In this document: positions 1 to 6,698 of the stretch, one piece after another
Layout of the letters: each line of letters opens with the position of its first letter
Numbering within the stretch: position 1 is the stretch's first letter
DNA from: Pavlovales sp. CCMP2436
Lineage: Eukaryota; Haptophyta; Pavlovophyceae; Pavlovales
NCBI GenBank assembly: GCA_026770615.1
Contig: MU631333.1
Location: 323,394-340,006 of the forward strand
Length of the DNA: 16,613 nt
Direction: 5' to 3'
Position numbers and translations under genes: made by a program
The notes under the pieces: model-generated
Told to the model about the DNA's origin: nothing
Seen by the model: only the letters and a program-made list of their open reading frames with translations
The model's database searches: none

Positions 1-525
1 GTCCTGTACGAGGACAACCAAGGCGCGGTCCAGCTGGTCGAGAACCCGGTGCATCACAAGCGCACGAAGCACATCGATGTAAAGTACCATTACATCCGCG
101 CAGCGCTGGAGAACGGCGTGATCAAGGTCGAGAAGATTCACACGGACCTCAACCACGCCGACATCATGACCAAGGCGGCGACCACGGTAACGTTCCGCCG
201 GCACGTCGACGCCCTCATGCAGCCGATGGTGCAGTTGGCGCCACTTGGCGGTGTAGCCGATGGTGCAGTCGGCGGTGCAGCCGATGGTGCAGTCGGCGGT
301 GTAGCCAATGGTGCAGTCGGTGGTGCAGCCGATGGTGCAGTCGGCGGTGTAGCCGATGGTGCAGTCGGCGGTACAGCCGACGGTGCAGTCGGCGGAGCAG
401 CCGACGGTGCAGTCGGCGGAGCAGCCGGCAGTGCAGTCGGCGGAGCAGCCTGCGGTGCAGTCGGCGGAGTAGCCGGCAGTGCAGTCGGCGGAGCAGCCGG
501 CGGCGCAGCTTGCGGGTTCAAGTAA
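1..525 (+). CDS. Ty1/copia polyprotein, C-terminal RNase H end (5' incomplete)
   Basis: The frame is open from base 1 and ends with TAA at 523-525, so the start lies outside the window. The first residues, VLYEDNQGAVQLVENP, followed by HHKRTKHIDVKYHYIR and then HADIMTKA, are the conserved C-terminal block of Ty1/copia reverse transcriptase-RNase H. RNase H degrades the RNA strand of the RNA-DNA hybrid during reverse transcription; the D of EDNQ and the D of ADIMTK occupy the positions of its last two acidic residues. After residue 75 or so the protein runs into about 11 copies of an AADGAVGG-like octamer, an unusual tail for a copia polyprotein. A G-run that can serve as polypurine tract (618-624) and an LTR follow directly, which fixes this as the 3' end of the element. 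No frameshift is seen in this part. The opposite-strand frame through the repeat is a shadow. Confidence 0.88.
   Translation, partial: VLYEDNQGAVQLVENPVHHKRTKHIDVKYHYIRAALENGVIKVEKIHTDLNHADIMTKAATTVTFRRHVDALMQPMVQLAPLGGVADGAVGGAADGAVGGVANGAVGGAADGAVGGVADGAVGGTADGAVGGAADGAVGGAAGSAVGGAACGAVGGVAGSAVGGAAGGAACGFK
247..510 (+). repeat. 24-bp tandem repeat, 11 copies, in the copia C-terminus
   Basis: Eleven head-to-tail 24-bp units run without indels, keeping the frame and encoding A(A/V)(D/N/G/C)(G/S)AVGG. Units 1-5 are close to GGCGGTGTAGCCGATGG in their first part; units 7-11 carry GGCGGAGCAGCC, so the array has two sub-families and probably grew in at least two steps. Confidence 0.9.
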
Positions 526-624
526 CGACACAGCCGCGCTGAGCAGCCCAGACGTGGGCCATGCTCGGCAGGCAAGTCGACGCCATCATGCTGGGCATCA
601 TCCAGTACTGATGACGCGGGGGGG

Positions 625-944
625 TGTTGGAGGTATGGCTCTTGTATATGCTCTTATAGCTACTGGCCAGTGGCTATGAGAGCATTATACTCAAGCTATA
701 CTACCTACATGCCTGCCCGCAGCACACAGCACCGCACATACTTACTGGCCGCAACCCTGGCTCAGTTTAAATTGTGTTGCCACTCAGTGATCGCTCAGTT
801 TGCCGTCCGCCGCTGATCGCGTTGCGCTGATCGCTCGTGAAGCTCTAACTCGCTGTATTTGATCCTGCCGCCCGTCGAGACGACGGGCACCCTCTAGCGC
901 CGCAAGGACTAGAGGAGAGACGGAGCGACCGGCTAACACCAACA
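625..944 (+). mobile_element. Ty1/copia 3' LTR (320 bp)
   Basis: The LTR starts TGTTGG at 625 immediately after a G7 tract (618-624), the plausible polypurine tract for plus-strand priming, and ends CCAACA at 939-944. TGTTGG and CCAACA are perfect inverted repeats and give the TG...CA ends of retroviral-type LTRs. It lies 100 bp after the polyprotein stop. Possible TATA-like boxes are CTTATAG near 651 and TTTAAAT near 766. The 5' LTR and left target-site copy are outside the window, so the target duplication (CGGTC at 945-949 would be the right copy) cannot be tested. Confidence 0.8.
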
Positions 945-1279
945 CGGTCGAGGGCGGTGCGCGTGCGCGAGAGGCAGTAGTCGCAGCCGTAGAGGTGGGG
1001 GTTGGGGGGGCAGCGCACGAGCGCGCGATGCTGCTGCTTGAAGATGGTGAGCATGATCTCGGCATCGCGGAGCTGCGACTGGAGCTTGCCCGTGTGGAGT
1101 TTGCCCGTTGAGCGACGCGTGTAGTGCTTCTTGACGGCGGGCTGCTGCTCCTCCTCCTCCTCCTCGAGCATGACGGTGGTCTTGCTGTGCGCGGGGGACA
1201 GGTTGTTCGCGAGCGGGACGAGCGCGTCCTGCTCGGCCTGGAGGAGGAAGGCGCTCTGTGGGTCGCACTCCTGGCCGTC
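945..1279 (-). pseudogene. Reverse-strand coding fragment truncated by the copia LTR
   Basis: On the minus strand an open frame runs from 1279 (after a TAG at 1282-1280) to the LTR boundary at 945, with nearly every third codon base G or C, unlike the other frames. It reads DPQSAFLLQAEQDALVPLAN, a stretch of six Glu (MLEEEEEEQQ, with an ATG at 1171-1169), then KLQSQLRDAEIMLTIFKQQ and a Cys-bearing end CPPNPHLYGCDYCLSR that could be part of a zinc site. The frame continues into the LTR only by chance and stops at 845. I do not recognise the family. The C-terminus was probably lost when the retrotransposon inserted. The upstream edge abuts forward coding sequence of the helicase with no spacer, so the N-terminus may also be missing. 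Confidence 0.55.
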
Positions 1280-1736
1280 CTACCACTCCGCGCTACACGT
1301 CTATGCGCGCAATCACAAGGACGAGATGTGGAACGGCAACCACCCTCGCCTGCCGGAGATCGCGCTCTTCGACTGCGTCTACAACGTGCTCAAGGACACT
1401 GTCCGTGAATAGAACTCGGACGACTACTTCGTCTGCAAGCTGAGGCTGGATTACGCCTCGTGGGCGGAGCAGTCGAAGGCCGAGACGGACGAGGAGTTGC
1501 GCGTGCAGGACCTGGGCTTCTTCAAGGATGAGCTCGCGCATGAGTGCGTCTGCGGCCGCGTGGCCCTCAGTGTCCTCATGTGCATCGGCAACTTCTGCAA
1601 GAAGGCGCTCGTCTTCAAGGGCAAGGGCAACAACGGCAAGAGTGGGTTCGTCTCGCGCCTCAAGCACATCTTCCGCACGGTGAATGCGCTTGGCCAGGAC
1701 TCCAAGTACCGCTGGGTCTCCGAGTCCACGGCAGAT

Positions 1737-1801
1737 GTGCGTCCTACTAAATGCATTTATTTTTTGGTGCCTGAAAACGAACCCTTCCCGCCCCCTTGCA
1801 G
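1737..1801 (+). other. Spliceosomal intron 1 of the SF3 helicase gene (65 bp)
   Basis: Donor GTGCGT follows GCAGAT; acceptor CCCCCTTGCAG precedes AACCTCTGG. The core is AT-rich (TTTATTTTTT) in GC-rich surroundings. Removing it joins two frames in phase 0 (TAD | NLWHNKG), whereas reading through leads to a stop. Confidence 0.7.
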
Positions 1802-2359
1802 AACCTCTGGCACAACAAGGGCGAGATCAACGTGTCCCTCGCGGAGGCGCTGCAGAGCAAGCTCGTCCTGCTCGAGGAGGGCCTCAAGATCAAGGTCGAG
1901 CCGTTCAAGCGCTTCACCGGTGAGCCTGGGAGCGCAGGTGGGGCACGGAGGCCGTACCAGTGCACCACGCATTCGGTCGAGAACCACTGCGTCCCCATTT
2001 TTAACGTGAACGGCAACATCACCCGGGACACTGGGTCGCTTAAACTGCCCGTCGGCGAGGCTGAGCTCAACCGCATGGAGGAGATGAACTTTAACGTGAC
2101 CAACTACCACTCCGTCCTCAAGCTCGAGGTCAAGATCGCCGCGCTCATCAAGGACGCCCAGCGCACGCAACCACTCCAAGTCCGAGCTGCGCAAGTGGGC
2201 GGCGGCGGCGGCGCGCGGCGTGCAGCTCTCGCCCGGCGACCTCGCGTCCGTCGCGCACCACGAGCTGCACCTCGAGAGCAAACTGAACTTCGACGAGGAG
2301 GCGGCGCGCGAGGAGCTCGGCCGCTACCACCGCGTGGGCGACGCGACTACGCCTCCAAC

Positions 2360-2433
2360 GTGGGTTTTTTATTAGTATTCTTTTTATTATTAAGTGGCTC
2401 ATCTTGCTTCCCGTCCCCCCCTTGCACATCCAG
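2360..2433 (+). other. Spliceosomal intron 2 of the SF3 helicase gene (74 bp)
   Basis: Donor GTGGGT follows DYASN; the interior is T/A-rich (TTTTTTATTAG, TTTTTATTATTAAG); the acceptor is ATCCAG at 2428-2433. Splicing changes frame and joins DYASN to HNTLALITAFIYM in phase 0. Its pyrimidine tract (CTTCCCGTCCCCCCCTTGCA) closely resembles that of intron 1. Confidence 0.6.
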
Positions 2434-3004
2434 CACAACACGCTCGCGCTCATCACCGCCTTCATTTACATGGCCGGCCTCTGCCGCAAGTACCACTTCG
2501 AGGGCGGCGAGGACTCGCTGGTTCCGCTCGAGATCGATTCGGTTGCGGAGGCCCTCGCCAGCGCGCCCCCCGACACGATCCCCGACAAGATCGCCCTCTT
2601 CTGCAAGACCGAGCTCGTGGCAGACATCACGAAGTGCGTCAAGGCACCCGAGATGTTGGCGGCCGTGGCCGACTACTTCAAGCGCAACGGCGAGCCGCCC
2701 TTCGACCGGAACTCCAAGGCCAGCATGGCGGCGCTCGCGGCCACCACCAAGTCCACCTTCGACACCGCCTACAACTGGATGGCGGTGCGCGGCACGCGCC
2801 ACAAGATTCGCCCCGCCTTCGAGATGTGCACGCTCTCCGACCCCACGTTCAAGAACCAGCTCGCCTACTGCCGCGTCACGCTCGCGCCGGTCGCGCCCCT
2901 GCCGGAGGCCGAGGCGGTGCCGACGTCGCAGCCCGAGGCCGAGCAGGCGGTGGCGGCGGCCGAGACCGCTTTCTTCGAGGAGGCGATGGACGGCTTCGAG
3001 CTGC

Positions 3005-3253
3005 TCAAGGACGTGGAGCCGGCAGCCCCAGCGCGCGCGTGACCGGCGTCTCCACGCGGAAGGCCACATGCGCCACCTCCCCCGCCACGAGGAGCTCGGC
3101 GAAAGCGGGCAGCACGGCGTGCCCCCTCGCGCGGGCGTAGACAGCCGCGGCAAGCAGCGTGCCCAGAATGTCCACGAGTGTGAGCGGTCCGAGCAGGCCG
3201 AGCGCATCGTGATTAAATGATCCATCGCTGGGGAAGAACAGGCCGTGCAGCAT
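3005..3253 (-). CDS. Small two-helix membrane protein, copy A
   Basis: ATG at 3253-3251 gives an 82-residue protein ending in TGA at 3007-3005, overlapping the 3' end of the convergent helicase by 38 bp. It starts MLHGLFFPSDGSFNHDALG and has two hydrophobic segments, roughly residues 19-42 (LLGPLTLVDILGTLLAAAVY) and 47-66 (VLPAFAELLVAGEVAHVAF), ending in RVETPVTRAL. A paralogue lies at 9448-9690 with the same order of motifs (NHDALG-LGP-LVD-ETP-TRAL). Conservation between two decaying loci argues that this is a real gene. I do not recognise a named family. A small virion or host membrane protein is a guess. The reading frame is intact. Confidence 0.65.
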   Translation of the reverse strand: MLHGLFFPSDGSFNHDALGLLGPLTLVDILGTLLAAAVYARARGHAVLPAFAELLVAGEVAHVAFRVETPVTRALGLPAPRP

Positions 3254-3447
3254 ACTGCGCCGCCTCTGACAAGTCTGATGAAGTGCTCTTCCGAATAATC
3301 ATAAACTGAATAATTTTTTGCTCTAAACTTTTTTTTTAGCTCATTACGCGTCGGCTGCATCGTCGGTGGTCAGGACGGCGACCTGCTTCGAGAGATAGTG
3401 CGCCACAATTTGGCCTCCACGCGCAGCTCCTCAAGGGTGGCGACGGC

Positions 3448-3513
3448 GTGTACCTCGGCCAGACCGCGACGGGCTGGGTCGTGTACCTCGGCCAGACCGC
3501 GACGGGCTGCGTC
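3448..3513 (+). repeat. 33-bp tandem duplication inside the transposase gene
   Basis: Two adjacent 33-bp units (3448-3480 and 3481-3513) differ at one base and encode VYLGQTATGWV and VYLGQTATGCV. The length is a multiple of three, so the frame survives. Confidence 0.9.
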
Positions 3514-3557
3514 AATAAGACGCTCAAGCTGGCGTTTGCTAACCTGCAGATCGACAA

Positions 3558-3712
3558 CCGGCTCTTAGAAAAGGCGTAACGTACGGGGATTATCCGCGGT
3601 ATCCGTGGGGCCCCGTGGGCCCCCGGGCTATGTGACAAGTTAGTTATATGTTAGTCACATAGGCGCCTCCGGCGGGGCCCCCGGGGGCCCTGCGGGGCTT
3701 TCTAAGAGCCGG
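3558..3712. mobile_element. 155-bp MITE with 14-bp TIRs and 8-bp target duplication
   Basis: The ends are perfect 14-bp inverted repeats, CCGGCTCTTAGAAA at 3558-3571 and its complement at 3699-3712. They are flanked by identical 8-bp direct repeats ATCGACAA (3550-3557 and 3713-3720). The interior holds no ORF and is itself fold-back: CTATGTGAC/GTCACATAG and long G/C runs. An 8-bp target duplication is typical of the hAT superfamily, so this is most simply a non-autonomous hAT-like element. Deleting it with one target copy rejoins the two sides of the interrupted coding frame (LQID to KGIIG). Confidence 0.85.
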
Positions 3713-3807
3713 ATCGACAAGGGCATCATCGGATCGTTATCAACGTCGACAGCCACGACTCCAACTTGAACAACGACGCGCTGCACAAACTTATGGCGGC
3801 GAACAAG

Positions 3808-3929
3808 GTTATATTATTATTATAAATAATAACAACTATTAATAATAACAACTAATGATAATAACTAATAATAATAACTAATAATAATAACTAATAAGAT
3901 TATAATATATACTAATAATATAAAAACAG
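3808..3929 (+). other. AT-rich intron of the transposase gene (122 bp)
   Basis: It begins GTTATATTATTATT after AACAAG and ends TATAAAAACAG before GTGCTCCTGG. The interior is almost pure A/T/C, with ACTAATAATA repeats that also offer many CTAAT branch sites. Splicing is phase 0 (AANK | VLLVVPP) and restores a continuous DDE-like domain. Confidence 0.65.
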
Positions 3930-5668
3930 GTGCTCCTGGTCGTGCCGCCTTCGCACACTTCTGCGGCAGTCGGCTGGCAGGGCACGCAGCAGTGTGACCG
4001 CCCGGCGCACAACGGGGGCCCCATCGCGCTGTTCAAGCGCGCCTTCCGCCGTTATTTTGGCAAGCAGTTCTTCGCCAACCTTCGCGAGTGTCCGTGGCCG
4101 AGATCCTCGCGCTCTTCGCCAAGGCGCACAAAGACTCCTTCGACTCGTCCAAGATCGAGCAGCTCAACAAGGACGTGGGGTATTGGAACGACCCGCGGAT
4201 AGGCGGCATGCTACAGTGGGACATCTGCCGCTTGAACGTGGCGCCAGTCGGTGCGGCAGCTGCCGCGCCCGCCGCGCTCGCCCCATATGCTAGCGCGCCC
4301 ATGCCGCCGATCGCCGGCGCGCCCGCTCTGCCGCTCGCCGTCTCGCACTTTGGCGGCCGGGCGGCGATGCAAGACTCGCAGGGCAGGCAGCTCGCGGCGC
4401 TTGCGCACAACGACGCGCAGATCGACCAGGTCTTTGCCGCCCGCGAGGTGATCACGGGGATGCAGCAGCCGGTCGTGCCGCGCCCGACCGAGCCGATCGT
4501 GCGCACCGAGGCAGTGCGCAAAAACAACCGGTACGGCTGCGTCGTCGGGTCGGACGAGTTCGTGGCTGCTAAGGAGACGGTCCGCAACTCGGAGATGGGC
4601 GCCGTCGCCAAGGGGCAGGCGACGCTGGACAAGTTCTGGGCCAACAACCGCGGGAATGTGCTCGCTGCGGAAGCCGCGCTCGTCGAGAAGGCGGGCGACC
4701 TCTTCAGTCTTCTAGTCGGCCAGCTGAAGTCGATCGTCATTTCGCGCACCGGCCACCTGCCCCGGGCCAAGAACAACAGCGATGGCGCGCTGCTCGAGGA
4801 GACGAGGGGGGTTATCCTCAAGCAGCCCATCACCACGATGCCGCCTGCGCCTGTGGCGCCGCTCGCTTCTTCGCCGACATCTGCAGGCTCCGCCGCGGCC
4901 GAGGTGGCGTTCAAGGCGTGCTCGCAGTGCGGCGTGGAGGGCATGCTCATGGCCGACCACGACAGAAAGTTCTGGTGCTCGTGCGACGCCAACCTCGACT
5001 GAGCCTAGTGTCGTATGCTCTAGTTAGTCATGTTCTCATGCTAGTCAAACGGACACGTGCAGCTAGTTATCTTGATAGGAGCTATCTGCTGCGGCTGCAC
5101 AGTCTGCCCACAGGCACAGCTGCGCGCAGCGAGCCTCATGGGCTGATTTTTTTGTCAAGGGCGTAAACCCGCCGCACGACGGGTAGGCAGCCCGCTCTTA
5201 GCCGCAGAGAGGGCTCGATGCTCCTCGTCCGTGCGGCTGCAACACAGGCGGCGAAGGCACAGCTGCGCCGCCGGCGCAGCCGCGCGCAGCCGGCGCGGAC
5301 CTGTGGTGCACTGCAAAATTGCACCAGCTGTACAGCTGTGCGACCACGACGCACAGATCTGGCGCCGCACCTCGGGTGCACAGGTGCGCGCGCGGTTCAC
5401 GGGGGTCCCCAGGGAACCAAGCATGCCCAATTTGGTCATGCTCATTCCGGCCGCGGACCTCGGAATCCGACAAAAAAATTGTCCAAAAGGAACCGAAGGC
5501 CCCCCATATTTTATCTCTAAAAAGTTGTCAGGCTTTTTTTCTTTATCTATTGAGTATGACTATGGCCCATGGGCCGCCGGACGGCGCCCGCAAAAAAACT
5601 TTTTAGGCCAAGAGATACACCAAACCACCAAAATCGGGAGTCTGCCTACTGAGACCTAGTACGCGAAC

Positions 5669-5722
5669 AAATGGTGGTTTTGGTGGTGGTCGATTTTGAA
5701 ACCACCACCAAACCACAACCAT
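5669..5722. repeat. Imperfect TGG-rich inverted repeat (hairpin)
   Basis: The left arm AATGGTGGTTTTGGTGGTGG pairs with a right arm ending ACCACCACCAAACCACAACC, separated by about 10 bases (CGATTTTGAA), with one or two mismatches or bulges. The role is unknown. Confidence 0.6.
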
Positions 5723-6006
5723 TCTTGAAGCCGTTCGGAGTCAGACTTTTTTTTTCTGGGGCACCTACTAGTGCAGGTGCGCCACGCTCTCAGACGGTGC
5801 TGCATTTCCAGACGACGCGAGGGAGAGCAGTGGAGGTCGGTCAGCGCGCCAGTCGAGCGTCGTCAGTCGTCGATCGTCGTGTGTCTGAACTGATCAGCGG
5901 TGGGGACGGTATCCGTGTGCTCGGGGTGGATCCCTGGATCTGAGTGTTTTTCAACATTTAAAGTCAGTGAGATCCTCTCGGGGACGGACGTTAAACTAGA
6001 AACTTA

Positions 6007-6018
6007 CACACTAGTGTG
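6007..6018. promoter_or_regulatory. 12-bp perfect palindrome just upstream of the zinc-finger ATG
   Basis: CACACTAGTGTG is its own reverse complement and lies 19 bp before the ATG at 6038. A binding site for a dimeric regulator is possible; nothing else supports it. Confidence 0.25.
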
Positions 6019-6037
6019 AATACGAGCGAGAGGGGCC

Positions 6038-6492
6038 ATGCACACATGCCACACGTGCGATGGCGAGACTGAACAGGCGATGCTCAACAAGTACTGCAGA
6101 TCCTGTTACGAGAAGCTGAAGAGTTCGGTAAACCACGGCTGCGGCATGCCAGAGCTCCACGGGCACGATAAGATCCGCCGCTGCCCAGTGTGTACGTCGC
6201 ACGCGAACCTCTCGTCGAAGCGCAGCGAGCTACCGACAAGGAAGCGCTTTGTCGAGCTCTATTTGAAGGACCCGACGTGCGCCGTCACGGGTACGCCTTC
6301 CGCCCAGTGACGGACCTTGCCCTACTGTTGCCCACTCCGGTGAAGCGAAACCAAGGATTGGAGCACATGGAGGACAATCTCGTCTTCGTCGCGAGCTTCG
6401 TCGACAACGCCATGCGAAACGGCCATGCAACGCTTGCCCAGGCCCAGGAGACGATGGGCGTGCTCGCAGTACCGACCACAACCGTCTCTTAG
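6038..6492 (+). pseudogene. Zinc-ribbon / HNH-like protein with one frameshift
   Basis: ATG at 6038; the first frame runs to TGA at 6308-6310 and the second frame carries the remainder to TAG at 6490-6492. The N-terminus has two Cys pairs (C4-C7, C20-C23), then C35 and C49-C52 (RRCPVCTSH), so one or two zinc-binding modules. After FVELYLKDPTCAVTG the frame must change by one base near 6295; the other frame continues FRPVTDLALLLPTPVKRNQG then HMEDNLVFVASFVDNAMRNG. The order C-x-x-TG, a D/P/R-rich middle and a final EDNLVFV resembles the fold of HNH-like zinc proteins seen in algal virus genomes, but this is only a pattern-level impression. It is read towards the polymerase-helicase gene 206 bp downstream and may have been co-expressed with it. 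A sequencing error could also explain the single frameshift. Confidence 0.55.
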
Positions 6493-6526
6493 CAGACGAG
6501 GGCCAAAACAGTAGCATCCATCTCTT

Positions 6527-6642
6527 GGCATGACCGGCGTGGGTCCTAGATACCGACTCTAAGCATGACCGGCGCGATCCAAAATATCTTTCAGCATGAC
6601 CTTGGCGCATGCCGACTAAAATTGCTCCTTAGCATGTCAGGC
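6527..6642 (+). promoter_or_regulatory. Array of GCATGACCGGCG-like direct repeats upstream of the polymerase-helicase gene
   Basis: Four degenerate copies in one orientation: GGCATGACCGGCG (6527), AGCATGACCGGCG (6562), AGCATGACCTTGGCG (6592) and AGCATGTCAGGC (6631), at 35, 30 and 39 bp spacing. A fifth match, AGCATGACTGGCGG (6714), lies inside the start of the coding region. They fill the gap between the zinc-finger gene and the replication gene, so a promoter or replication-origin role is possible. Confidence 0.45.
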
Positions 6643-6698
6643 TTTCCAAATGCGCGGTAATTTTTTCTGGGCCACATGTATAGAAGCGATTAGTGGTC

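Larger units (their letters stand above)
1278..3042 (+). pseudogene. SF3 (D5-like) helicase, split by two introns, with stop and frameshifts
   Basis: Exons are about 1278-1736, 1802-2359 and 2434-3042 (TGA). The P-loop GKGNNGKS (1620-1643) is intact; a Walker B-like LVLLEEGLKI follows after the first intron (about 1862), and PIFNVNGNITRDTG (about 1994) fits the sensor segment. SF3 helicases of the D5 type unwind DNA at the replication fork in NCLDVs, polinton-like viruses and virophages, often joined to a primase or polymerase. Only the helicase and a long C-terminal region (AYNWMAVRGTRHKIRP, then an acidic Ala/Glu tail) are seen; no primase was found upstream. Damage: an in-frame TAG at 1410-1412, a one-base shift near 2168 and a compensating shift near 2346. 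The 5' edge near 1280 has no ATG and abuts reverse-strand coding sequence. The introns imply it was read by the host, or is a host gene of viral origin. Helicase assignment is fairly sure, viral origin less so. Confidence 0.65.
3340..5002 (+). pseudogene. Pogo-like DDE transposase gene, disrupted
   Basis: Coding pieces: 3340-3557, 3721-3807, 3930-about 4087, and about 4088-5002 (TGA). The block NVDSHDSNLNNDALHKLM, spliced to VLLVVPPSHTSAAV and then QQCDRPAHNGGPIALFKRA, matches the D...PPHTS...(D)..LK core of DDE_1/pogo-type transposases, giving the second and third acidic residues; the first was not found. The C-terminal 300 residues hold an Ala/Pro linker, a conserved middle (KNNRYGCVVGSDEFVAAKE, then KFWANNRGN) and a possible zinc knuckle CSQCGVEG...FWCSC. 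Damage: a MITE at 3558-3712, a 33-bp duplication, one-base frame changes near 3410, 3735 and 4088. A T-rich tract ending TTTTTTTAG at 3339 may be the acceptor of an earlier intron (donor perhaps GTGCTC at 3283). The transposase assignment is moderate; the DNA it would move was not identified. Confidence 0.5.
5003..6037. other. Intergenic region, no convincing gene
   Basis: About 1 kb between the transposase pseudogene and the zinc-finger gene. Short open frames are GC-driven, mutually overlapping and show no domain. It holds several T- or A-runs, a GACAAAAAAATTGTC palindrome near 5468, the pair CTAAAAAGTT (5517-5526) / AACTTTTTAG (5598-5607), a long TGGTGG inverted repeat (5669-5722) and GCACCT...AGGTGC near 5760. 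Such a collection of small fold-backs fits fragments of old non-autonomous transposons, but no element could be bounded. Confidence 0.5.

Noticed and set aside
138..575. Minus-strand ORF rich in PPTAPSA repeats
   Set aside because: It is the complement of the 24-bp repeat in the copia frame; the plus strand carries the recognisable RNase H sequence.
2347..3360. 337-codon minus-strand ORF
   Set aside because: It mirrors the GC-rich third exon of the helicase, is Arg/Gly-rich and has no domain; only the separate minus frame at 3005-3253 is supported, by a paralogue.
4033..4992. 319-codon minus-strand ORF
   Set aside because: Its plus-strand partner has the better codon pattern, a zinc knuckle and continuity with the transposase domain.
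5231..5659. Plus-strand ORF of 142 codons in the intergenic region
   Set aside because: Starts with a non-ATG codon region of Arg-rich low complexity, runs through A/T homopolymers and overlaps equally long ORFs in other frames.
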